This document shows, one piece after another, positions 1-10,482 of a DNA stretch of 62,000 nt (positions are counted from its first letter, which is position 1; every line of letters begins with the position of its first letter). The notes under the pieces were generated by a model, which did not search any database, had not been told where the DNA came from, and saw only the letters and a program-made list of their open reading frames with translations. The translations under genes and the position numbers were made by a program. The DNA is from Cryptomeria japonica (lineage: Eukaryota; Streptophyta; Pinopsida; Cupressales; Cupressaceae): positions 686,584,583-686,646,582 of the forward strand of contig NC_081412.1 of assembly GCF_030272615.1 (NCBI RefSeq), given 5' to 3'.

Positions 1-712
1 ACTCAAATCAAGAAATTTTCACGAAGACAAAAAGTAGGCAAAGGGAAGCAAAAATTTACCTTGATTTATGTACTTAGAGCACATGGGCTAAAAATTTGGA
101 CAAAATTTGTAGGGGTTATATTGTGTTTGTACCACAATTGAAAATGGGGATAACAACACTCAATACCAATAGAGACCCAATTCGCACGTATTCCAAGAAT
201 GGAACCTAAAAGGACAAGATTGAGATCTCTAAGTACTTGAAGAATACTCTGTAAAAAAAGGACCATATTTTTGGATAGAGGAATCTAAGAACTTTCTAAC
301 AATATCTATTTTTGAAAAAATGGAGTCTGAATGTGTAAGATATGGACTCACAAGTGCAAAGTTGAAGGTTAAATTTGGAGGTCTAGTACGGAAAATTGGT
401 GTAGGATCTAGCAAAACCACCTATATATTTGGATTGACACTTTAACCAACTTTCTGATGATGTCTCATTTGCAATATTTTGAGCCCATAAGACAAATTTA
501 TGACCCAAAAAGCACACAGGATAATTCATGTTTGGAGATCTTAAAGGGTTTCCAAAAATGAAAAATTATAAACCCTGCTTTGGACTATTACATAAAAGGT
601 TGAACCTTGTGAAGGACCTTTTAGACTATTGGATAAAAGAGTGAACCCATATTAGATGGAGCACACTTCTAACTACTATCTAGAGGGTGAACCTTGAAAA
701 ACGCCATTTGAA
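1..712. repeat. Gene-free flank; degenerate tandem repeat at its right end
   Basis: No convincing coding frame is present in this stretch. From about 560 to 712 there is a degenerate tandem repeat with a unit of roughly 45-55 bp, built around 'GGATAAAAG(A/G)GTG.ACC' and 'GAGCACACTTCT'. The same repeat resumes at 13425-13560, after element B, so B inserted into the array. The array may itself be part of an older element's LTR or untranslated region; nothing seen here decides that. Confidence 0.5.
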
Positions 713-717
713 CTAAT

Positions 718-813
718 TGTTGGTGTAATTATTTATTCATGATGGATATTATTACACCTTACTTAAGTTTACTTAGGTACATGCATATCATAGTAGTTTG
801 GGTATGAGACACT
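718..813 (+). repeat. Element B 5' LTR, first part (U3)
   Basis: The first 96 bp of B's LTR, matching 12925-13020. It is interrupted at 813/814 by element A and resumes at 8465. The last five bases, ACACT (809-813), are the left target-site duplication of A. Confidence 0.95.
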
Positions 814-2429
814 TGATAACTCAATGATGAACCACTAGTACCAAACCGGTACTGAGAGGGGGGGGTGAATCAGTACAAACACAAATGCAGTCAAAAACCA
901 ATTGACAGCAAATACCCCAAATGACTAATAAACAGGGATACCGGTAAAATAGAGTGCAACCGGTAACATCCAGTATAGCTCAATCAGTCATGAACCGGTC
1001 ACTCAATAAGCTTTCCTCTTAACTCAATACTACAGTATCATTATATTCTCATGCATAAACTAGTAAACTTGACCATCAGATCTTCACAACAATGAGTTCA
1101 ATATGTTTTATAGACAAGCATAAAACATAGAACCTTCATGTGCTTAACAGATAAAACAAAGCATCACAAGACAGAAGCATTTCACATGACACACATAACT
1201 TTCACGTGGAAACCCAACTGGGAAAAACCACAGTGGGGATGAATACCCACAAGTTGCTTTTTGAACTCTTTAGAAGTCCGCTCTGTTAGGATCCTTGTCT
1301 GGTTAAGGACATTACAATAGGTTCTGGTAAGAACCGATCCTGTTAAGGATCACCTAATTAAGGGATACTCGGTTAAGGGTTAAACCCGGTAGGGTCACCT
1401 TGTTAGAGGATTTCAAGAACTCAATAGCTGAAAGGATCTCCTAAGCTTCTCTAGCTTCTCAGAACTCATTAGCTTCGAGTTACCCGGTTAAGGGATTTGA
1501 AACAAGCTGGTTAAGACCACCCGATTTAAGGGATTTTGAGTCAAGCCAGTTAAGGCTATCTTGTTAGGGTATTTTACAACTATTGAAGTGGTTAGAGATC
1601 AACAGATATTACAATGATCTGTTAACAACACTTAATGCTAATGCAGATCCGTTTAGGCTCCTTTTTTCCTTCTGCACATTCACTTTGCAAGTATCTCTTC
1701 TCTCCTTTGGTCTGGCAAGAATCACGTATCACTTTCCTTGGATACACACTCACAACTTTTGCCAACAACCTCAAAAATAAACCCAACATTGACCTTATAG
1801 GAGACATACAGGTCGGTAGCAAAAACCCTAAACCCTAAACCTGTTAGGTTAAGCAATTCAAACGGTTATCCTGACCGTTGAATCATGCTACATTAAATGC
1901 AACAATCTTGAATCGATCTCAAGATATTCTCCATCGTCCATTATCCACCGTTTTCATGGCAACTGATAACCCATCACATGTTATCACCGTTTGACAGACT
2001 TCACACATTCCTGAGGTAGATAGGAATAGTCATCTTCATGCAAGATCCTTCATGCACACAGAGCTTACGTGGCAACATGATCTATCCTTCATCATACTGC
2101 AAACTCATCACACAAAGATCACCGATTGAGTCACACAGACTTGAGGTACTCCAACTGGAAACCCCAAAGTGGAAGCTACCTACCAACCGGTAGTCATATA
2201 GTGCTTCCATGTGTCGGTTCCCATAACTTCATGCTGGTTCCCATAACTACATGTCGGTTCACCTTGAACAAATATGCAGCTTCACTTTGGCATATAAACT
2301 AGTTCACACATATGCCAGTTCCTCTCTCTTCACTTATCACATGTGCTGGTTCACACTATGTCCCATATTGACATCAATGACAACATACAATATCATTATG
2401 TCTTCATGCCGATTCACATAATGTCAACA
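814..2429 (-). repeat. Element A 3' LTR (left copy)
   Basis: 1616 bp, TG...CA on the + strand, closely matching 6821-8459. Three internal patterns recur in both copies: a G-run motif GAGAGGGGGGGTGAATCAGT near the edge, a field of about a dozen 'GGTTAAGGGAT'-like words at 1285-1575, and a telomere-like run AAACCCTAAACCCTAAACC at 1823-1841. Confidence 0.95.
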
Positions 2430-2444
2430 ATCTCCCCCTTTGGC
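2430..2444 (-). promoter_or_regulatory. Element A polypurine tract
   Basis: On - the sequence CCAAAGGGGGAGAT lies directly against the left LTR, where second-strand priming is expected. Element I has nearly the same tract at 26932. Confidence 0.8.
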
Positions 2445-2659
2445 ATTGATGGCAATATACAAAAGATATGTTCTCTGCTTCACATATTCTCCCCATTTGC
2501 TGCAGATATCTTTTTGCTTCACTCCTTCTCCCCCTTTGACAACAATGCCAAAGTGGAGGTACAGTCATCACTGTTTCATCATGCTACTCCCCCTGAGGAG
2601 TAGCATCCTTCAACACACCAATCAACCAAAACTTTGTCTTTCCAGTACCTGACTGATGT

Positions 2660-3338
2660 GGAACAATCATTTTTAGTTCACCTCCTAAAGGGGCAATACC
2701 CCTAATTCACCTCTCAAATGCACAAATGTTGTCTTTGGGAGAGGCTTAGTGAATATGTCTGCTAATTGCTCCTTACTAGACACATGCTCTAGTGCAATCT
2801 CTTTATTCTGAACCTTTTCCCTCAAGAACTAATACTTAAGCTCAAAATGCTTGGTTCTAGAATGTAAAACTGGATTCTTTGATATATTGATAGCACTTGT
2901 CTTATCACAGAATATACTTACCAGTTTAGATACAGGGATCTTGAAGCCTTCCAGTACATGCTTCATCCAGATTATCTGAGTGCAGTTCATGAAAGCTGCA
3001 ACATACTCTGCTTCCAATGTAGACTGAGAGATGCAACTCTGCTTTTTACTCATCCATGAGACTAGTCTACCACCGAGAAAGAATGCACCATCGGTTGTGC
3101 TCTTCCAGTCATCCACATTACCGGCCCAATCAGCATCTGTGAATACTTTCAGATTGAAATTATTGTTGTATGGGTACCACAATCCATAGTCAACTGTTCC
3201 TTTCAAATACCTAAGAATCCGCTTGACTGGACTCAAGTGAGATTCTCTTGGACTCTTCTGGAACCTTGCAGTGATGCCAACTGCATGTGCAATATCCGGT
3301 CTGCTATGCACTACATAATGCAACTTACCAATCATTGA
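2660..3338 (-). pseudogene. Copia RT C-terminal end and RNase H (element A)
   Basis: The frame 3335-2829 begins at the '..SMIGKLHYVVHSRPDI' region that ends the Copia RT and runs into RNase H. Recognisable parts are VFTDADWAG (first catalytic Asp), GGRLVSWMSKKQSC, STLEAEYVAA (catalytic Glu) and FCDKTSAINI (Asp region). A TAG at 2829 stops the frame; homologous sequence continues to about 2660 with the EH(V/A)SSKEQLADIFTK-type tail. It shares one frame with the RT upstream but is separated from it by TGA near 3336 and TAG at 3507. RNase H would remove the RNA template during reverse transcription; this copy is dead. Confidence 0.88.
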
Positions 3339-4283
3339 TCAGTATTCCTTCTCATCAACCAGTGTGGAATCATCCTCCTTTGTCAATTTGCAACCGGTCA
3401 CCATCGGTGTACCAACCGGTTTTCTATCTTCCATGCCAAAAGTCTTCAACACCTCTTTGACATATTTGGACTGAGTGATGAAGATTCCATCTTTCATCTG
3501 CTGGATCTATAGTCCATTGAAGAACTTAATCTCCCCTATGAGTGACATCTCAAACTCTTTCTTCTTCTCATCAGCAAACTCATGACTCATCTTGTCATCT
3601 CCACTAAAGATGATGTCATCAACAAAAACTTCATAGATCAGAATCTGATCTCCTTCAGACTTCAAGTAGATATTTGTATCTTCACTTGTTCTCTCAAATC
3701 CAATCTTCACAAGATGGGAATGTAGGTGCTCATACCATGCCCTAGGTGCTTGCTTTAGACTATATAATGCTTTATGTAGCCTACATACCATGTCACTGTC
3801 TTCAGATAGGGTAAACCCATCTGGTTGCTCAATATACACCTCCTCTTCAAGTACACTATTTAGGAATGCAGATTTTACATCCATTTGATATACCTTGAAT
3901 CCCTTAAAATCTGCATATGCAAGAAGCATACGAACTCCTTCCAATCTGGCTACAGGAGCAAAGGTTTCCCCATAGTCTTCACCTTCTTCTTGAGCATATC
4001 CTTTGCATACCAGTCTGGTTTTATTCCTAATCATTGTGCCATCCTCATTCAACTTATTTCTAAACACCCATTTGGTGCCAATGACATTTTTATGTTTTGG
4101 TCTAGGTACCAAGGACCATGTACCATTTTAATCTATCTGGTCAAGTTCTTCTTCCATTTCCTTGATCCAATCTTCATCTTTATGAGCCTCTTTGAATGAC
4201 TTAGGCTTAAATTCAGAGATCATACATGAGTTTTCTCTGATCTTTCTTCTGGTAAGGATTCCTGCATCCTTATCACCTATGAT
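3339..4283 (-). pseudogene. Copia reverse transcriptase (element A)
   Basis: The longest open piece is 4112-3507. It begins at the conserved Copia RT entry ([18 protein letters not shown]), then [25 protein letters not shown] (first catalytic Asp), [12 protein letters not shown] and FVDDIIFSG (the YVDD-box position, here FVDD, with both Asp kept). The frame continues upstream to 4283, interrupted by a TAA near 4128, and downstream by a TAG at 3507 where LQIQQ is expected. RT copies the element RNA into DNA in the virus-like particle. Catalytic residues survive but the stops make it non-functional. Confidence 0.92.
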
Positions 4284-5435
4284 CTACTTGGGATCATGAT
4301 TCAACTTGACATACTGAGGAATGGTCCTAACTGGTTCTTCTTTCTTTTCTTCTTCATCAGTATTAGCATTCACTGGTTCAGGAACACTGCTACTGGTACT
4401 CGGTTGACTGACAACTAGTTCCCAGAAGGTTGCAACCAGTTCATTTACAGCTTGCTCACTACCGGTTTCCTCAGTCTTCTCAGAGGATTCATCAACTCTT
4501 ACATTGATGCTTTCCATAATTCTCCGAGTCCTATTGTTGTAGCACTTGAAAGCTTTACTCTTGGTGGAATATCCTAGAAATATTCCCTCATCATATTTAG
4601 CTTCAAATTTACCTTGGTGTTCACTCCTCTTGATGTAACATTTGCTACCAAATACCTTAAAGTAGTTAACCATAGGTGTCTTACCAGTCCAATACTCATA
4701 AGGAGTTTTGTCCTTACCCTTTTTGATGTGTACTCAGTTCATAGTGTAGACTGCAGTGCTCACCGCTTCTCTCCAAAAGGTGTGAGCAACCTTTCCTTGG
4801 ATCAACATGGTTCTAGCTGCTTCAACCACAGTCCGGTTATTCCTCTCTGCTAGGCCATTCTGTTGTGGAGTTCGGGGGGTAGACAACTGTCTCTTGATGC
4901 CAAATTCTTCACAATACTTGTTGAATTCACTGGAAGTGAATTCCCCTCCTTGATCAGTTCTGATACATTTGATCCTTTTACCGCTTTCCTTCTCCACTAA
5001 TGCTCTGAAAGCTTTGAATTTCCCAAAAGCTTCAGACTTGTCTTTCAAGAATGTGACCCACATCATTCTTAAGCAGTCATCAGTGAGAATCATGAAGTAC
5101 CTATCATCCTGCACACTTCTAATTTTCATAGGACCACATAAATCAGTATGCACAAGATCAAGCAAGTTGTCAGCAGTGAAAGATTTACCTTTAAAGGCTG
5201 AGGAAGACATTTTCCCCAATTGACATTCTCTACACAAGGTATTATCCGGTTTGCTAAGCACCGACAACCCTCTAATTGCCTTGATCTTACTAGCCTTCAT
5301 AATGTTATCAAAGTTCACATGGCAGAATCTCCTATGCCATATCCAGCTATCATCAAGCTTAGCCATAAGACATGTACTTATATTTGCATTCAGATGAAAT
5401 AGGTTACCTTTAGTCTGCATGTCGGTGGCTACCAA
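4284..5435 (-). pseudogene. Copia GAG-pre-integrase and integrase (element A)
   Basis: 5435-4734 begins with the GAG-pre-integrase region carrying the HHCC zinc finger (WHRRFCHVN ... CRECQLGK). It continues into the integrase core with all three acids: HTDLCGP (Asp), RTDQGGEF (Asp) and QQNGLAERNN (Glu). After a TGA at 4734-4736, in a codon usually CGA (Arg), the same frame reopens at 4673-4284 with the Copia integrase C-terminal region (FGSKCYIKR, FLGYSTKSKAFKCYN). It ends at a TAG at 4284 in a position usually CAG. Integrase joins the cDNA to host DNA; here it is broken only by point nonsense changes. Confidence 0.93.
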
Positions 5436-5477
5436 TTTACCATCTTTACCTTTGATTCTACAAACTCCATTCTTGAA

Positions 5478-5735
5478 TTACAGAGTGAGACCACTGTCAT
5501 TTAGTTGGGCAACACTTAGAAGGTTGTGTCTGAGACCATCAACCCAGTACACATTGTTAGCACTACTCTTTCCATTCAAAGAGATGGACCCTCTGCCTTT
5601 GACCATGCATGGTGCATCATTGCCAAAGCGAACCACACCACCATCATACTCCTCTAAGGATAGAAACTTGCTCCGGTCACCAGTCATATGGTGAGAACAG
5701 CCACTATCAATGATCCACTCATTGGAATCATCAAA
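5478..5735 (-). pseudogene. Copia aspartic protease (element A)
   Basis: The motif EWIIDSGCSHHM, the Copia protease active-site region, is intact near 5690-5715. It is followed by the typical ...GSISLNGK...NVYWVDGLRHNLLSVAQL segment. A TGA at 5736 just upstream, where TGG (Trp) is usual, and a stop at 5478 isolate it. The protease would mature the Gag-Pol polyprotein. The catalytic Asp-Ser-Gly survives, so the loss is from stops and not from an active-site change. Confidence 0.88.
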
Positions 5736-6307
5736 TCAGGAGACAAGAGCCTTCTTGTCTGCCACATCTTCCTTTACAGCAACAAACACAATGTCTTCAT
5801 TCTCTTCATCTTCTAATTCCTCATCTGTGACACCTTCATCAACTGCCACAAAACAATTTCTCCGGTTTCCTCCTTTGAATTTCTCGAACCTTTCTAGTTT
5901 ATCCTTGTTGTCACTATTAGGACAGTTCATAGAAATATATCCTATCCGGTACAAGAGAAACATTTCAAAGGAAGCTTACCTTTGTATTTACTGGTCCCTT
6001 TTGGAACTCTCCTGGCAAGAAGAGCTTCAAATTCTATCAGAAACTCTTCATCCTTCATTTCTCTATTATGATTAGGTTCCCCACTAGTGCTAGCCTCTTT
6101 TCCTTTTCTGGATGGTATAGCAGAAGCTTTAAAAGTTGATTCTATCTTTTGAACACTACCATCAAAACTATTCAGCTCATAGGCTATCAACTTGGCTATG
6201 ATGGAGTCCAAGGATGTCTTAGACTTGTCTATTGATCTCAGCTCCTGAATAGTAGCAACCCTTATTGCATAGACTAGCAACAGGGATCTCAGGACTTTAC
6301 TTACCAC
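5736..6307 (-). pseudogene. Gag C-terminal half with broken zinc knuckle (element A)
   Basis: Two frames overlap here: 6307-5942 ends in KCFSC and 5963-5736 starts with RIGYISMNC. Together they outline a CX2CX4(H)X4C nucleocapsid knuckle split by a frameshift, with Tyr where His is expected. An acidic Glu/Asp stretch follows and leads to the protease. The knuckle normally binds the element RNA for packaging. Confidence 0.8.
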
Positions 6308-6379
6308 AATGGAATCTTCTATTTTGCCACCTGCACTCTTTATTTCTCCAACAACTGTTTTGATTCTTATTCCATACTA

Positions 6380-6751
6380 CTAAATGGTCTCTTTTTCAAC
6401 CATCCGCGTGTCTTCAAACTTTCCTCTCAAGCTCTCTTCCTTAGCCTGTTTTACATGCTCATCACCACCATAGATATTTTCAAGAGCATCCCATACCTCT
6501 TTGGGATTTGCATTGTCCTGAACATCAATAAACTCAATGTCAGATAGACTATTGATGAGGGCTTCCATGACTTGCCCATTTTCTTGTATCTCTCTCTTTT
6601 GGTCATCGGTGAGAGTACCGGTAGGAACAATATACACATTTTCAACATAACTCCAGTGTTGAACACCCATGGTTTTGATGAATATCTTCATCCTGTCTTT
6701 CCATATACCAAAATTTTCCCTATTAAACTTTGGACCTTCCCTCTTCATCAT
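6380..6751 (-). pseudogene. Gag N-terminal half (element A)
   Basis: Starts about 70 bp after the 5' LTR with MKREGPKFNRENFGIWKDRMK, the Copia gag opening (DUF4219/UBN2 type). It goes on through WDALENIYGGDEHVKQAKEESLRGKFEDTRM, including the 'W..L...Y' signature of UBN2. The frame closes at 6380 and Gag resumes in another segment (6307-5736). Gag would form the virus-like particle. The start at 6751 is the second Met of a Met-Met pair and the first possible after the PBS. Confidence 0.88.
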
Positions 6752-6806
6752 TAGACTAGGATCTTTTCCTCAAGCGGTTAAGCTTACAACACAGAGGACC
6801 TGGAGT

Positions 6807-6818
6807 GCTCTGATACGA
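6807..6818 (-). promoter_or_regulatory. Element A primer-binding site (tRNA-iMet type, one mismatch)
   Basis: On - the sequence TCGTATCAGAGC follows the 5' LTR by two bases. The usual Copia site is TGGTATCAGAGC, complementary to the 3' end of initiator-Met tRNA, so one base differs. Confidence 0.85.
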
Positions 6819-6820
6819 AT

Positions 6821-8459
6821 TGATAACTCAATGATGAACCACTAGTACCAAACTAGTACTGAGAGGGGGGGTGAATCAGTACAAACACAAATGCAGTCAA
6901 AAACTAGTTTGACAGCAAATACCCCAATTGACTAATAAACAGGGATACCGGTAAAACAGAGTGCAACCGGTAACATCCAGTATAGCTCAATCAGTCATGA
7001 ACCGGTCACTCAATAAGCTTTCCTCTTAACTCAATACTACAATATCATTATATTCTCATGCATAAACCAGTAAACTTGACCATTAGATCTTCACAACAAT
7101 GAGTTCAATATGTTTTATAGACAGGCATAAAACATAGAACCTTCATGTGCTTAACAGATAAAACAAAGCATCACAAGACAGAAGCATTTCACATGACACA
7201 CATAATTTTCACGTGGAAACCCAACTAGGAAAAACCACAGTGGGGATGAATACCCACAAGCTGCTTTTTGAACTCTTTAGAAGTTCGCTCTGTTAGGAGC
7301 CTTGTCCGGTTAAGGACATTACAATAGGTTCTAGTAAAAACCGATCCTGTTAAGGATCACCCAGTTAAGGGATACCCGGTTAAGGGTTAAACCCGGTAGG
7401 GTCACCTTGTTAGAGGATTTCAAGAACTCAATAGCTAAAAGGATCTCCTAAGCTTCTCTAGCTTCTCAGAACTCATTAGCCTCGAGTTACCCGGTTAAGG
7501 GATTTGAAACAAGCTGGTTAAGACCACCCGATTTAAGGGATTTTGAATCAAGCTAGTTAAGGCTACCCTGTTAGGGGATTTTACAACTGTTGAAGTGGTT
7601 AGAGATCAACAGGTATTACAATGATCTGTTAACAACACTTAATGCTAATGTAGATCTGTTCAGGCTCCTCTTTTCCTTCTGCACATTCACTTTGCAGGTA
7701 TCTCTTCTCTCCTTTGGTCTGGAAAGAATCACGTATCACTTTCCTTGGATACACACTCACAACTTTTGCCAACAACCTCAGAAATAAACCCAACATCAAC
7801 CTTATAGGAGACATACAGGTCGGTAGCAAAAACCCTAAACCCTAAACCTATTAGGTTAAGTAATTCAAATGGTTCAATCTTGACCATTGAATCATGTTGC
7901 ATTAAATGCAACAATCTTGAATCGATCTCAAGATATTCTCCATCATCCATTATCCACCGTTTTCATGGTGGCTGATAACCCATCACGCATTATCATCATT
8001 TGACAGACTTCGCACATTCCTGAGGTAGATAGGAATAGTCATCTTCATGCAAGATCCTTCACGCACACAGAGCTTATGTGGCAACATGATCTGTCCTTCA
8101 TCATACTGCAAACTCATCACACAAAGATCACCGATTGAGTCACATAGACTTGAGGTACTCCAACCGGAAACCCCGAAGTGGAAGCTACCTACCAACCGGT
8201 AGTCATATAGTGCTTCCATGTGTTGGTTCCCATAACTTCATGCCGGTTCCCATAACTACATGTCGGTTCACCTTGAACAAATATGCCGCTTCACTTTGGC
8301 ATATAAACTGGTTCACACATATGTCGGTTCCTCTCTCTTCACTTATCACATGTGCCGGTTCACACTATGTCCCATATTGACATCAATGACAACATACAAT
8401 ATCATTATGTCTTCATGCCGATTCACATAAGGCTCATGCCGGTTCACATAATGCCAACA
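6821..8459 (-). repeat. Element A 5' LTR (right copy)
   Basis: 1639 bp. It matches 814-2429 but has an additional 'GGCTCATGCCGGTTCACATA'-type segment close to its right end, a duplication of the neighbouring 'ATGCCGGTTCACATAA'. The telomere-like run is at 7829-7848. Confidence 0.95.
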
Positions 8460-8464
8460 ACAGT

Positions 8465-8863
8465 TGGGTGTTTGTGTCACATTGGGATAGGGTGTTGTAG
8501 GAGATTTCCACCTTTTATGGTGTGATCTTGTTATTACTTTATCATATCCACCTATTGTGGGATGATAATTCCACCTTCGGTGGGTGATCCACCTCATGTG
8601 GAGTATTTTATTGTTTCTCCTACCTACCACACCTATTTCCTACCTACCCTTGTTTCTCATTGAGCCACATGTCATGTTTGTGTGCTCACATATACATATA
8701 GCCTTACCTATATAAGAAAGCTCACATTCATTGTATGTAACAATTTTTTGATGATCCAGTTGATCAGTATTTTCTCTTGATAGAATACAGTTTATTCCTA
8801 TCAATATTGTGTCTCTCTATTTTGTACTTTTCATTGAGCTCTTGATCCTGGCAAAATCTCACA
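8465..8863 (+). repeat. Element B 5' LTR, second part
   Basis: Continuation of B's LTR after A, ending CTCACA. A TATA-like TATATAAG lies at about 8709-8716, and the equivalent in the right LTR is at 13264-13271. The last five bases before it (8460-8464) are A's right target duplication. Confidence 0.95.
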
Positions 8864-8876
8864 TGGTATCAGAGCC
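8864..8876 (+). promoter_or_regulatory. Element B primer-binding site (tRNA-iMet)
   Basis: TGGTATCAGAGCC starts immediately after the LTR; it is the standard initiator-Met tRNA site of plant Copia elements. Confidence 0.93.
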
Positions 8877-10482
8877 TATAGAGCATCATTGATTTGTCTT
8901 GGAGAGGCATTTTTGGAGGCTTCAATTTTTGGATCTAGGGAGGTGCTATTTTTGGGTGCGTTTTATGGTAATTTGGACATCACGGTTGAGTCTAGAAGGT
9001 CATTTCCATGAAAATTGACTATAAACTTGGCCTATTTTGGAGAAAATTAGATTTGGAAATAAAAATTAGCCAATTTGGCTATACGGTACAGTACAGATTT
9101 TTTTTCAAAAACAATTAAAAAAATATTTTGTTTTCTACAAATTATTTTTCATTTCATTTTTAAAATTCACAATTATCTAAAAATTTGTTTGCAAAAAATT
9201 TTTAATTGTAAAGATTTTTTTATTTTTTTCAAATCAAATTTTTTAAGAGGGGGTCCCCTCTTCCCCCGCCATACCCGTACTGTCCCTATGAAATTAGGTT
9301 TGTTTTTTCACGGGCCCCACTGCCCTATTTGCTTCGATCAGCCCGATTTCCAATAAGCTCCTTCTTCTCTCCTAGTTGCAACAACCGCCGATCTCCTATG
9401 ATTCTGGTGTCGGTTCTTCTTCCTGCCGCCACCGTTTGGCAACCATGGTCTCCTCCCGACTTCGATCATTGCTACTCGCCTCTGCTCCTCACCGCCTAGT
9501 GGGCAGCTACGTAACCCTACCAGTCATCAAGTCGTACATATAGTATCTACAACGCAGACCGACACATCAACGCCTGGTTGGCGCCACTTCACTTTGCCAC
9601 GTCATCAAACATGTCATCTTTCGTACAGTCCGCAAAGGCACCACATCATCTATATGTACTGCACGAAACCAATATCATCTTGCCATGTGTCACTTTCCAT
9701 ACCGATGATGTCATCATCCGTATAGCCTAGGCAGGGGGTGCGATGGTCATTTTGATGGGCATACGACCGTCAATTTTAATGCAGTGAAATGCTGACATCA
9801 GCACACATCAGCACTTTTTGAAAATTTTAACCCCCCCTCTCATTTGCATTTTTGAAATTGCAGTTCAACTTCAAATGGCTATATCTTGCTCATTTTTTGG
9901 TGCAATTTTTTTTGAAAGGGGCTAGAATTTCGTTCTCTTCGTAGTGGTGGAGGAATTTTCTGATTGTGATGGATAGATTTTTTAGAATTTGTAGATTTTC
10001 ATGACTGTACCTATCTAATTCCAGATTTTGCAACTTCAAAGGCTTCATTTGGGGTCATACGACCTCCTTTTCAGTTGCCGTTTTTTTTTTAAGTGCATAA
10101 TTTTTCATCTACTTTCATAATTTGTCATTAGTTTGCAATGATTTTGAGTATAAATTACACTTTCATTATTTGGTCTTTTTTGGCCTATTTGGTACTTGCA
10201 TTTTGCTTGGATCTTAGATTAGATCACTTGCAGTATTTGTTGAAGTCTCTTATATCTCATTTTGAGAAGTTGTAAAGTTGAAATCAGAAGTCCACCTTGC
10301 CTTGTTTTGCAATTGGCCCATTGTATACACACTAAGTATAAAGTTCCAAATCATCATTTGGGGGGGGGGGGGGGGGGGTTTCTTGATTGAGTGATTTTAT
10401 TTTATTTTATTTTTTTTGGGGGGGGGGTGTCTTGTGTGATTGTGACTCTCTCTATCTTGTGTTTTTATTTTATTTTGGTGCT
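8877..10482 (+). other. Element B untranslated leader
   Basis: About 1.6 kb without a credible gene, roughly twice the matching leader of element D (about 0.8 kb), so extra sequence has been gained here or lost in D. It contains a G19 homopolymer at 10360-10378 and a G9 run near 10421, just before the gag start. Confidence 0.7.

Larger units (their letters stand above)
814..8459 (-). mobile_element. Element A: Ty1/Copia retrotransposon, degenerate, nested in B's LTR
   Basis: Bounded by TGATAACTCAATG... and ...AATGCCAACA at both LTRs (814-2429 and 6821-8459). The duplication is ACACT (809-813) against ACAGT (8460-8464), one mismatch. Coding is on -, so the right LTR is the 5' LTR. The order gag, CCHC knuckle, protease, integrase, RT, RNase H is that of Copia. 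Reading frames are broken by several in-frame stops and at least one frameshift near the zinc knuckle. LTRs differ by a few percent by eye, including an extra ~19 bp near the right end, so A is moderately old and not autonomous now. Related to element I. Confidence 0.95.

Noticed and set aside
1583-1838. Short ORFs in A's LTR, repeated at 7590-7829
   Set aside because: They recur because the LTR is duplicated; no domain and different substitutions in the two copies.
1823-1841. Interstitial telomere relic from chromosome fusion
   Set aside because: It is only about 2.5 units, and it occurs at the same place in both LTRs of A, so it is part of the element.
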